Origin: Acanthornis magna
Taxonomy: Eukaryota; Chordata; Aves; Passeriformes; Acanthizidae
DNA length: 64,000 nucleotides
Direction: 5' to 3'
Assembly (NCBI GenBank): GCA_036785705.1
Contig: JAWUZG010000032.1
Span: forward strand, 17,603,501 to 17,667,500
In this document: piece by piece, positions 25,601 through 37,500 of the stretch
Layout of the letters: each line of letters opens with the position of its first letter
Numbering within the stretch: the stretch's first letter is position 1
Notes under the pieces: model-generated
Told to the model about the DNA's origin: nothing
Seen by the model: the letters and a program-made list of their open reading frames with translations, nothing else
Databases searched by the model: none
Made by a program: the position numbers and the translations under genes

Positions 25601-27029
25601 TTGTGCCTGTGAAAGCTTTCACTGACCCCAGGTAAGTCAGTTTTTCCCCAGCCTCTTGATAAGACTATTCCCTGCCATTCTTCTTTCTTGTGTAGTCCCC
25701 AGCAATGCCTTAATTTATAAAACTGCTGATGTGATAATGTATATACCTCTAGTATATGTTGACTATTCTTATTGGCTGCTCTTCCAGCAGCCCAGGTGCA
25801 CATAACATGTACTTTCAGCATGGGTTTTTTTTTTTGTTGGGTTTTTTTTCGTTTGTTTGGTTTTTTTGTGTTTTTTTTTTTTTTTTTTTTTTTTAACTGA
25901 GCTAATTCCTTGTCACTGATTATCACATTTTAACAGTAGAATAATGTCACCAATAGTCACAGTTTTTTCTTTAATCATCATTGTTGTCTTTGCTCCCTTT
26001 TTTTCTGGAGAAGTTTTAGTTCAGCTGAATTTGCTTTTCCCCCTTTTGTTACTGATAGACTGCTTTCAGTGTGCTGACTATAAAAATTCTTTTGGAAAGC
26101 TGCCTCATTTCTCTCTAGAACCTGATGTAAAGTCTTCAAAGTAAGATTAAGAGCTGTTTGTTCATTTATTTATTTACAAACAATGCCTTCAAGAATGGGA
26201 GATGGATCTTTTATTCCATAGACTCTGAATGTCAAGTTCAAATCTTCTAAAGATGCAGGCTGATTGCATCAGTTCAATAGAAACAGAATTTTCCAATTAG
26301 TTCTAGAGGGGTAACCTGCTGGAGAGCTCATGAATCAGCAAAGCTGTAGTCAGTTAGTGTTTATCATTGCAGGTCTTATTGATTGATTGATGATTTTATA
26401 TCTCATGAAGAAATGCAGAATAGTCTGGAAAGGTGAGGATGGTCTGTGGATTATTAGTCATCCCAAGGGTTGGAAGTGCTGTGGAAAATACTCTGGAGCA
26501 AGTGTAAGAAATACTCCTGAGAAAGTCTAGAAGTTTACCACTCACCTACAGTCAAACTCAACAAATATATCTCCTGAAAGTCTTCAAATTTTTGAAGTGA
26601 AACTTGTTATAATTAATAAAAGCTTTTCCTGATAGCTACAAAAGGACTGAGATTTGAAATTATGTTAGTTTGAGGTAGAAGGAAGATTTTTTGGTTCAGA
26701 TTCCAAAACATAGCTGATGGGGATTTGCAAGGCCATATTATCATCCATATTATCCGTATTATCAAGTGTTTAGATTTTTCATTTAGAAGTCTTGGAATTG
26801 TCTGTCAATGTGAATAAGTAACACCCTGATACATCTGAGGCAAGGAAAAAAATATTCCACAAGTGTCTCAGGGATGCTGTTAGTATCTGATTATTAAGAG
26901 ATGCCTCTGCCCAAATTAGGGTGCAAATGAGACCATATGCCAAAGTTAATAGTACAGATTTCATTTTACAGTAAATGTGAGGTAGAGAGAGATATAAGTA
27001 GAAAAGGAGAGAGAGAGGGATTAAGCAAA
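22630..27029. other. Unannotated stretch
   Basis: No gene recognised in 4.4 kb. There are T runs at 23652-23683 and a long T/G-rich tract at 25823-25894 (listed separately). A purine-rich GAGAGA patch at 26983-27020 adjoins the LTR fragment. Confidence 0.5.
25823..25894. repeat. T-rich low-complexity tract
   Basis: Long T runs broken only by short G-containing words, ending in about 24 consecutive T. On the minus strand it resembles a poly(A)-like tail, but no retrocopy is recognisable next to it. Confidence 0.9.
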
Positions 27030-27330
27030 GAGATCATCACCACGTGGATTTCTGCAGTGTCCTGCTGGTCCTTCACTCTGCTCTGCTTGGTGGTGGGGTC
27101 CCCCGAGTGTTCGGGAGATACCACTTTTATTGAGTCTAAGTACTGGGAATCCATGAGGTTGTACATGCCGTTCCCACAACTTGGGATGGCATGAGTACAA
27201 CCAGCTGTTTCCTTTCTCACAGTTTGCCATGGTGGGAATTTTTGTCTAGATAGGTTGCCTAGATCTGTCTCACCAGGCCTGACATCCTCCTGTTGTTGCT
27301 GCCTACACTTTTCTCATAGTGTGCAGAGCG
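27030..27330 (-). mobile_element. ERV LTR fragment (R/U5-type region), minus strand
   Basis: On the minus strand this reads as a retroviral LTR around its polyadenylation site. A 'ccatcccaagttgtgggaac' stretch is followed by 'cccagtacttagactc' and an AATAAA signal at 27126-27131 (plus TTTATT). About 10 nt later comes a perfect hairpin, CCCGA-loop-TCGGG (27102-27115). The rest is moderately GC-rich. This matches a common avian LTR layout as I remember it. I could not locate TG and CA ends, so the boundaries are soft and I see no internal ERV sequence. Frames on both strands here are incidental. Confidence 0.5.
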
Positions 27331-30300
27331 GAATTTTGTCCAAAGTGCTAATTCCAAACCTTCTCCTCTGTTTAGGTCTGGTATTGTTTGCCATCTGTGC
27401 TCATCACACGTTCCTGTTTTGGGGGCTTACCTTGTGGGATCTTCTTTCTTTGAAAGTGTTTGAGACAGTTCCCTGTGTTTCCCTAAATCCTTACAGATGA
27501 CACTCATATTTTGGGGCATGACTGTTAAGCATTCAGTTTGTTTAGCTGATATTTCAGCAACTGAATTAGGGCATCTGAACATGATCAACAGTCATAAACA
27601 AAATATTGACCCCCTCACTCCTAGTTATATTTTGATTGGAAGGCCAAGACTTGTGTGATATTTATTATCTTCTTCCTTTTCTTTTTGTAGACTCCAAAGT
27701 ACATGATATTACAAATGCAGTCTGGTTTAAAAGATTAAATCAAACAATTTTAGTTTTAAGTTATTGATATTTTCTTCCTTTGCATCTCCACTATAGCACA
27801 AGGACTAAATGGTATGGGAATAGAATGCCATAATGGAGAAGTTTATGTCTTTTAAAGCAACTCATTAAATCTTTTAGGATTGCTGGCAAGAATGAAATAC
27901 ACAGATAATATATGGGCCTAATCCAGTGGCTGCAGAAATCAGCAGGCATGCTGGAAACACACTTTTGACCAGACAAGCAAGCTATCCCCAAGGAAACCAT
28001 AAAACCAAATAAGCAAAGACTTTGGAAACACTTCTGAGAATTGCCAGGAAGAAACACAAAATGTGGCATATTAAAAGTGAAGCTAGAAGCAGTGCAAGTT
28101 TATTGTTTTTATTTGTAAAAGTAAGGTAGAAAATAAACAGCTATCCATCAAAGATGGATAGTGCAGTTCTGAGCTTCAAATTAAGCTTGTTAGTGAACTG
28201 TTTTATTATTTTTTTATTTTAAGGAGGTGATTTTTTGAAAGTAAAAAAAAACCAAACAAACCAAAACAACTGTCAAATTGAAATACTGCATAAACAGAAA
28301 AGCATTTAAAAGATCATATCACATTTCCTTTAGGCAATGCAATGTTTCCTTTAATTTTGCAAGGTGTCTGGCTTCCCATTTTTTTTTTGTCATTCAAAAT
28401 ATGAGCAAATTGGAGCAAATGTAACCAATCAAACTCAAATGGAATAATTTTGAAGTAAAGGAAAATTCTTCTTGGGCCCTAAACCCTGTTTTTGACTCCT
28501 AAACATACATGAAGTTTTGCATTTTCAGACTAAGTGTGACTAAAAATTTGCAGTGCCTTGAAGATTCTGAGAACTGAAAAAAAAAAGAAAGTTTTCAGTC
28601 CTGCTTAAACCAATACTATGTGGGCCATTTGTGTGCTAAATATACATTACCTTAATCGTAGCTGACAAAATGAAGCTGTTCCATTTGTTTTATTTATACC
28701 ATGATATTTATCAAAAAAGGTGATAAAGATAAGGTTATAAAACTTGAATAGAAGTACATGTTCTACACTAAGTGTTATTAAGTCCCTGAGAAGTAATGCT
28801 ATCTTTATTTATTGTAATGTCTGAGAGACAATGAAAGATTTTACAATTATTTTGACTATCACGCTTAATTGAAATGAGAGTGTGTAAATTTTCTGTAAGA
28901 GTAAAACAGATGGTGGTACTATAATATAGTTGCAATTTAGTCTGTGTTAATTCCTCTTTATAAGCCTGAATCTCCACCTCATTACCTAACATTAATGAAT
29001 TCATGCCACACAAGGTTCAGCTAAGGGAAGCAATAAAGAAATAAATGCACAAACTAAAAGAGCAATGAAATTATCATCTGAAGAAAAAACTTACATGATT
29101 CACCATGTCAGTAAAGGTACAGGAATAATTGGTTATATGGATCACTGCTCCTGCTGTGTTGTATCAGAAATCACTGGATCAGTCTCATACACACACATCC
29201 CTGGAGGGAGCGTGACTAGGAGAACAATTGCTTTTCTGCAACAAAAAACCTTGAGAGCATTTGTCTCCATCCACTGGCAGTTTCATAAACAATGTCATGT
29301 CTTCAAAACACATGGATTAAAATCTTTCATTTTAGACTATTCAACTATTCAGTTACTGTATCAAATCTATGTAATTCTGTTAATTTTAGCAACACAGCCC
29401 ATAGTTATGGTGGACACTAAACCCCAAAAACTTTGTAAATACAAAAGGAGGGTGAGAAACACTATAAGTGGATGGGACTGATCTTGGAGATGACTGTCTT
29501 TTCATTTCACTGATGTTAGCAGTCTTCTAATTCAGGCATCAGGCTACGTACTGATATTAGAAGGATAAATCCAGACTTGGCCTTCTTAACTTAGATGCAA
29601 AATGTGATGGCTGTAAATATGAACTGACATCCCAAAGCCACTGGAATGTGTCTGGGTTTGCATGTCGGAATATGATGCTTTAACTCCTAAAGAAAACCGG
29701 AGCTGGGAATGACCCTTCAAGAGTTGTTCATCATCAGAGCATGGAATTGAAAAATATTCATTCCTTCAACAGAGCCATTTCCTTCTACCTTACAGGACAT
29801 ACTCTGCACGACTGGGATGACAGAGGCCTTTTCGCTCATCTAAAGTTACGAGATTTACATTGAGAATGCTTGACTGTAATTTGCTCTTACAAATCTCAGG
29901 TCTGTTAGAAACTGGAGTTGAAAGGATGGTTCCATGTGCCTGCAAATAGGAAAAGAAATAGCTAAGAACAAGCAGAAGAGGTTAGTTTTCATGAAAAGTC
30001 AGCGCAAGGTGTTCATTCCATTTCACAACTCTCCCATGAACTGGAGAAAACAGTTTTTGTTTCTACATAACATGAGAAAGGAGGCTGAGCACTTTTTTTA
30101 CAATAGTCATTTAACGAAAGCAGCAGAATGTAGTGAAATCATTAATACTCATGAATTTTTTGAAAGACCAGTGGCCGACTCATTAGTAACTTGTTTGGCA
30201 CTTGCGTGAGTTAGAATTTTCTTACCAGAGGTGTAAAACAACATTAAAATTATTAGCTGAGACTGTGCTTTGCCCTTCTGTCACACTCTCCTCTGCCCAT

Positions 30301-32633
30301 GTCCCAATGGGAACCCCATTCTAGTGAGTGTGCAATGTAAAAATATTGATCAGCTAAACACAATTTAAACAGTGTTCCTTCTAGGGTCCATAAATACCTA
30401 TAAATTCAAAAGGTCAGGAAAGTGTTGTTTAAGATGTAAATTGCACATGTACTGGCTATTTTAACATAAATATAAAAATAGCCCTAATGTTGTCATAATG
30501 AGGGACACAGAGAAGCCTAAAGGATTTTCTGAGTCTTTGTTTTATTTTGTGTAAAATACTGTAATGCAAGTATTGTGCACCATCTAAGTGATTGTAAAGG
30601 CTGGGCAATAGAAGCTATCGCTGCATTTGAAACCTGGCAATTAGTTTAAAAAAAAAAATTGTTTTATTTTTAACAAGTACATGATAAACAAAGGAGCAAT
30701 GAAAATGTTCATGCGATAGAAGTTATAAGCTAAAGTGAATGATCAGTCAAGGCTCTCAACATTTTATGTAGTATGTTTCTATTTTGTTGCTATTTATATT
30801 CCAATTCAGAAATAAAGGGGATTTCTCTCTTCACCCCTCTACCAAACTGGAGCAGAACATACAGCGAAACATACATTGTGTTGCTCTGTGTTAAACAGCA
30901 ACACAGAAAGTCCAAACATTGATTTTTATGATATTCTTTTTAATGTAGAAAACATCTTTATCTCTCTGGCAGTAAAGTCACCCCTTTTTCCTCCCCATTC
31001 TCTCAGGCCTGTGTCAGTTATTTCATGTGAAGGACAGGATGCATTTTTAATTCCTTGTTGTCATCCGCAGATGCATGAGGTACTACAGTAGTCCCATGAT
31101 CTTTTAAGGTGGGCACACCAGCCTGCCATATAGCAACGTGGTTTTAGAGAGGAGTGACTGCATTTTAGTTCCACAATTGCATCCTTTTCTGATTTACATT
31201 CAGCTCTTGTGCTCACTTTCTGCAGAAGCACTACATAATTTAGTGTAGGGAAGAAAATACCAGGCTAGGTGTACGGTAAAAATCTGGTTGGTATGAGTTA
31301 TTTTTTCTCTGCTTAGAAGAGGATAGGAAGGCAAAGAGAATGAGATAGGAATGTGCTCATGTCTTGCATTTCTCTTGATTTTTTCTCATAATGAATATGT
31401 TCTTTCCTTATGACCCCTGCAAAATGGTATTACCATTTGATGGTAAGTGAACAGACCTCTCTAAAAATATAACACTTTAACAAATTGTTTAGCAATGACT
31501 GCATGCAGCCATCAGGAAAAAACACTGACGAGGATGACAGAATTTCAATACAGAATGTGAAAGTATTAAAATAATCTGAGGATTGACTGGAAAAGAAAAG
31601 CCTGATTAAATTTTCTTGATAGCTTCTAAGGCAGAAAAGAAACCAGACATCTCTCTGTCTATATTTATTACTGGAGCCTCTGTTCATTCTTCTTGGCTGC
31701 TGTAATAGAGGGGGGATATTATCTCCTCTTGGGAACTGAGAGGCTCAGCCTGAAAGATATTGTCACTGTTCAGCCATTGAGTCTAAATTTCTGTTTTTAA
31801 GAGTGTTCTCAACCTTTGCCCAAAACCAAAAATAAACCTGAAAAGTATTTTCTCCCTTTTTGCAGGGATTAGAAGCACTGAAATACCATAAAAGAGGTAG
31901 TTTTAAATGTTTTAAAGTTTAGGCCAAACAGCATTAAGGAGATCAAGGGGTGTCTAAACCTGATTCCTTAAAGAAAGAGAAGTGGAACCATTTAGATAAA
32001 CATCTGTGTTATATTTTTATTTTGATTAGAACAAGCTTTTTAAGGTTCACTCATTGCTACTTTGCATCAAACACAGTTTAACAACCATCTCAAATTTTGT
32101 CTATATCTGATGATTTTTCCTTTCACTATTATGGTTTCACCAAATCTTTGACAATAGCCCAAACTGAATGAATAGAAGATGGGTGAGGCATTAAATCTTA
32201 CATTTCAGCTTAAAAAAGTTTTTATTGAAGGTGAAAAGAAAATAGGAAAAGAAAGTAAAAGAAGTTAAAGAAGGTAAAGAAAATAGGAAAAGAAGTAAAT
32301 TACCTAGGTAACTGCTAGAATATCTTCTAAAATACCTCATTTTCTATGGAATAAAACTTAAATAGAAATCTAAGCTGCATAGGGTAGAGTCCATTCTCTT
32401 ACCTTTAGGCACATACACTATAGAATACTAATTTGAGCCTATTCTCTGCATCTAGTGCATATTAGATATCTACTTCACTTGTAATTTTTACCAGTCGAAA
32501 AGCAAAAGCCTTTACTAACCTTAAATGCAAGACTATTCTTAGTCTAAACTAGCAACAAGTTAACATGAATCTGAACACAGGTGTAAATGTGCTCTTTACA
32601 TGATGAAAAGAGCTTGCAGTGACTGACACATGC
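27331..32633. other. Unannotated AT-rich stretch
   Basis: No gene or repeat recognised in 5.3 kb. A perfect 9-bp stem hairpin lies at 28141-28161 (CTATCCATC-AAA-GATGGATAG). A/C-rich and purine-rich patches occur at 28243-28270 and 32225-32300. The 138-codon frame at 29065-29481 has no known motif. Confidence 0.5.
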
Positions 32634-32693
32634 ATGAGACACCACAGTAAACATCTGTATTTAATGAGACACCACAGTAAATATCTGTATTTA
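32634..32693. repeat. 30-bp tandem duplication
   Basis: Two head-to-tail copies of a 30-bp unit beginning ATGAGACACCACAGTAAA and ending CTGTATTTA. They differ at one position (ACATCTG versus ATATCTG). This looks like a recent local slippage or duplication event. Confidence 0.95.
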
Positions 32694-34475
32694 ATGACAT
32701 TAATCTTTCTCGTGATACCTATTTGCTATGGACCTGTTGCAATCTTCAAATCTCTCAGGACTCAGCAGCTTAAAACAGGTGCCATTTTATTGTCACTAGA
32801 GTGGAAACGAAACAAACATCTGTGTTAGCATTTTTGTCATTATGGCTATACCAGTTAAGGGATATGATGTTTAGTGACATTTTTATACTGACAAAACCAG
32901 CAACATAAGCAACTATATTCATAGCTTCAACTTTTATGCATGGAGTCAGCATAAACCACATGGGCAAAATATCGCTTTTACTGTTAAGAGTTGCATTTCT
33001 GCTAGAAGGAATTTCCAATCCATTGAGAGGCCCCTTTTAATGGAGACAAGAGGTAAGAGAGGCACATGATAATGCTTTCTCTAAAATGCAGTTTGTTATG
33101 ATTATTTTGTCCCGGAGTTGAACACCTTATAATATTCTCTCTAGTTTTTTTCCTCTTTGCTGAAGGAATACAGAACAAACTAAGAGATATCGACAAGTCT
33201 GGGAAGCAGTGTGAATGAAATACACAAGGAACAATAACCTTCTAGAAAAGTTTAGCAGAAAAGTATTCAATTCATTAACTGCTTCTTAAAAGAAAGCATG
33301 TAAGACTGAAAAAAGTGTAATAGTACTATACTTCTGAGAAAAAAAGTCAGAAAGCTTTCTGATTGTCTCTCCTAATGCTGAGTTAGTCTCAGGCTTTTGA
33401 ATGTTTCTCAACAATTGAATTTATGGGGTGTCAGGATTTTAAATTTTAAAACCGAAATACAGCAAATCCTGAAAAAAATGGGTAGAGTCAGCTCTGATCT
33501 TTTCAGCTGCTATTTGGATGATGATGCTAAACGTGCTGGGACTATTCTCTAACACAGAGGCCATTTGCATGGAGCTTTTTGTACAAAGCCACCCTCTTAC
33601 TCTACAAAACAAATGGCTGCACAAAACCTGCCTGTTGGATGGGATCCCCAATGCGGGATTTGTTCCTTTAGATGTGTGTACAGTGCATTCTGGCTTGAGC
33701 CGACACTGTGTCAGGGGACACATTCAAATGGTAGAGTCGTTTGGGTGTCAGTATCCAGCATGGAACTTGTCACTTTTTACCACCTGACATTTTTCAAATA
33801 TATATTACTAACATGAGAAGGATTTGACATGAAGGGATGTTTCTGGTCAAGAAGACCTTGCATACAGCAACAATGATAATTCTTTCATACTGCTACACAC
33901 AGTGACATTTAAACAGTTAAGGAAACCTATGTGCCAAAATGGACAATATCCATGTGATCTTCCTCATAGTTCCAAGTGGGAAAAGTTCAGGCTTTTTTCT
34001 TCAAAACATTGGACATGAGAGAAGCTCAGGTTCATTGGATGTAAACCCCTGAGTGCACTATGAAGTCACACAATAGTATGATACAGAAGAAAGTTAGCTA
34101 AACAAAAGTGTTAAAACAAGTGCAGGTGAATGGTATTTGATCAGCACTTTGCCAACATGCTTAGGCAATGCTATGCATTTTGAATGTCCTGGAAATGCCA
34201 TGGAGAATTTTAGCAGTTAAAATGTTGAGAATTTTCAGTTTCATGTCTCAAAATCAAACAGAACCAAATTACTTTCATACATATGGAACAGTAATTATAT
34301 TTTCCTATTGACAAGATAATGTCTTGTCTCTTCTAAGATCCCCCTGTTTTCTCTGGAAGCCTGACTGATTCTATCTCTGTATAACTTTTGAACTCTGGAT
34401 GATGTTTGAATGGGATTTCCTTGTTTTGGTAATATCTTCTGATAAATAAAGATTTCAGTATTTCTGAAGCAGTTT
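32694..34475. other. Unannotated stretch
   Basis: AT-rich DNA with no recognised gene. Overlapping frames at 33439-33816 on both strands carry no known domain. Confidence 0.5.
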
Positions 34476-34555
34476 GTATAGTAGTGTAGCAGTATAAGCT
34501 TGTGTAGCAGTATAAGCTTGTATAGCAGTATAAGTTTGTATAGCAGTATAAGCTC
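34476..34555. repeat. 18-bp minisatellite, about four and a half copies
   Basis: Units at 34484-34501, 34502-34519, 34520-34537 and 34538-34555 share GTRTAGCAGTATAAGCTT with one or two changes each. A partial copy precedes them. There is no coding interpretation. Confidence 0.95.
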
Positions 34556-37500
34556 CTTCTACTTTAAGGGCAATATATCAGGGTGCTGGTTATATGGGGG
34601 TTTTGGGTGAAAGCACCTTATGAGAGGGGACTAAATACAGCTTATGAAAATCAGAGATAATTTTGGATATCTCTGTGGATATCTGACATTTGAACACCAG
34701 GGGAAAAAAGGTAGAGGCAGAAGAACACGACATAGATACTGACATATAAACTGCAGGGGCTCATTAAGACAGAGGGGAAATGGAAGAGGTGATGAACAAA
34801 CAGGTTTCATACTAGAAAATGGGTAAGAAGAGGGGAAAGTGAATTGCTTAAAGGGCCATCCAAAGTCAAAATGGAAGATCTGAGATGGAAGCGAGCTGTT
34901 GTTGAAGCATGATTTAGAGGAGAAAAACCACTGCCAACCTTGAAGAATATGGAGAAGTGAGGGGAAAGGAAAAGGATGAGAAAGTCAAGGATAGTACAGA
35001 TATGTACATTTCTTATTCTACTGAACAGAAATTGAAAGAGCTACAGACTTTCCTGTGTGCATCGCACCTGTCAAATGTGCATGAAAATGCTAAACAACAG
35101 GCAGGACAATTAGTTCCCTCACTGGGCTTTGAGAGAATATGGATGAACTTCTTGGGGATACGGGAATAGAAATGAGTAACATTGGATTTAGCACCTACAC
35201 ACCCCAAAGCACAAGCTACTGCTTAAAATATTCCCTTCCCCAAGAAATTAAGGGCAGGTGTGAATCTGCATTTGGCTCCCCTCATGACAGTATCTATCAG
35301 GGAGAGGAGAGGTCAATGACATGTGTAACTACCTGCTGGCCACTTATTCCTTCATCCAATGAGGCTGTGCTTTTCCTCTAAACTCACAGCTCGGAGGGGT
35401 ACAGTTGATTGGCTTCCCTTCTGTTCAGTTCCTCTTCTTTGATTTACAGCAGTCTCCCATACTTTTTTCATGGGTTCTTTTCTAACTTCACTGATAAGGG
35501 ATTTCTCTGTGTCCAATTAGCAAGGCTAGTGTATCAGGCTGGAACTAGATAATTAAAAGAATGAAAAGACACAGTGTGACCTTGGTTCACAAACCTCCAT
35601 GGGCAATTTATAAAACTTTAAAGATTTCAAGAAAATGTATTAATGTTGTTGTTTTATATCTTGTTCATCAGAAACAGGACAGTTGTTCTTATATAACTTC
35701 AAGGTCTGTCTAAAATAAAGAAAAAGGTGAATTTCTATAATTTTTTTTTTTGCTTCCAAAATGTGCTTTTGATAATTATGCATATCTAGGACAAAACTGC
35801 ACTTTTCAAGTTTTCAAAGGAAGCGTTGACTTTACTGTATTTTATTTAAAAGCATACTGTTTGTTTTGAAGGGATGAGTCACACAATTCTCATGGTAAAT
35901 CCAGAGCAGTAGAAACCATACAAAGCAGGAAACTCCATGTTTCATTTTTCCTTGCCTGCCTCTAACATATTTTGTTTAGAAGGAGCAAGGGAGAGATAGA
36001 GTAGCTGGGTAAAATCCATGTTTGGCTCTTCCATTTGTGCTATTTAAATAATGGCATATTTGTGCTTTTAGCAAAGAACAAAGATGCCAAAAACTAATGG
36101 AGGAGGTGTAACTCATAGGCTGGAAATTCATCTTACCTAGCTGGAACCACCTAAACGAGAGAGAGATGTAGTTCAGTTATTTATACTTCAATGATGGCTG
36201 AAAGAGGGAGACGGTAGAGCTATCCAGAGCTGTCAGAGCTAAGGGCTCATAACAAAAGCGGATGTTAGTGAAAGACTATCCAGAGGTGCCCTTCTCTCTG
36301 CCTGGTTGTCTGTCCTTCTTTTGGGTATAACTGTGGCCCAGATAGGTAGCTTAAATGAGATGTTTAATTTTTACTTAGCTATCTAAAGTTAGGGAAAATA
36401 AAATCCACTGGAAAACAACGCTGGTATACCACTGTGTCTACATAAAAGTTTAAAGAGATATTTTGATTGAGTGTTGGAAAATCATATTATAGCCAAGAAT
36501 CTGAGCTTTTCTGAAAAGAAAAAAGAAATTTAGTTATTCTAGAAGAAATAAGAGTAATCTCTTGTTATCAGATCAACAGATGCCAAAGAAGGAAGGAAAA
36601 TACTTCTTACTGAAGGTGCATTCTTGGCATTAGATGCTTTGAGTTTCCACTGGCGTTGGATTATTGCCACTCTGCTTTTGTGTCAGTTTGATTCCAAGTA
36701 TCATATTGTGCTATATTTGCTGGGGCAAATTTTTTTTTTCCTTTGTGTACGTGTCTCTCCTATGTGGATGCAAATTTTCATGTGTGTGTGTGTGCATTCA
36801 CAAGATGAAGTCTGCTCAAAAATGTAAATCTAGATATATGGCCTGAGCAGACAGAAGTGTCACATCCCAAAAAAACAACAAAAATTCCTGTCTGTGAGTC
36901 TTTACTCATTTACAGGGTTCATTACATGAAGGTGTTTCTATTTCGGTTGCAGAGGAATGGAATATATCCACTTCCAGATAAAGCACTCAACTCACAAAAT
37001 TAAATATTTTATCCTCCTAATTCCTTAGGACCCTGAAAATAAGTAGGGTGCTATAATGTGATTCCAAAAATCAGCATTAAAATATTCCTGGCTCTATTTC
37101 AATGCCCCCATGTGTATATATCTAGAGTTTGAGGCCAAAAGATTTTTCAAATAGCTTTTCTCAAAACATTTCAACAGACAACCCTGTCATCATTAAAATG
37201 GCAAGTTTCACTGCTCAGAAATAAGGACCATTTTCAGTTATGTGTCTCACCTCTGGGGTTTTGTTTTCTCCATGTCTGATGTGCTTTTTCACATTTGTTT
37301 ACTTCCAAGACATACTGCAAAGCTTGGACAGCAGGGTTTTGTTATGGTGTGCAGGCATAGCATGCATCCAAGATTTTTTGTGCCAAGTATTACTCTACTA
37401 CGAGACAAAAGTAACAGCTGATTTCTTGCAAACAATGAAGTATCAACATTTTACTGGTAGACATTGTTTAAGGCTCCACTTAAAACATAATGACAGACAT

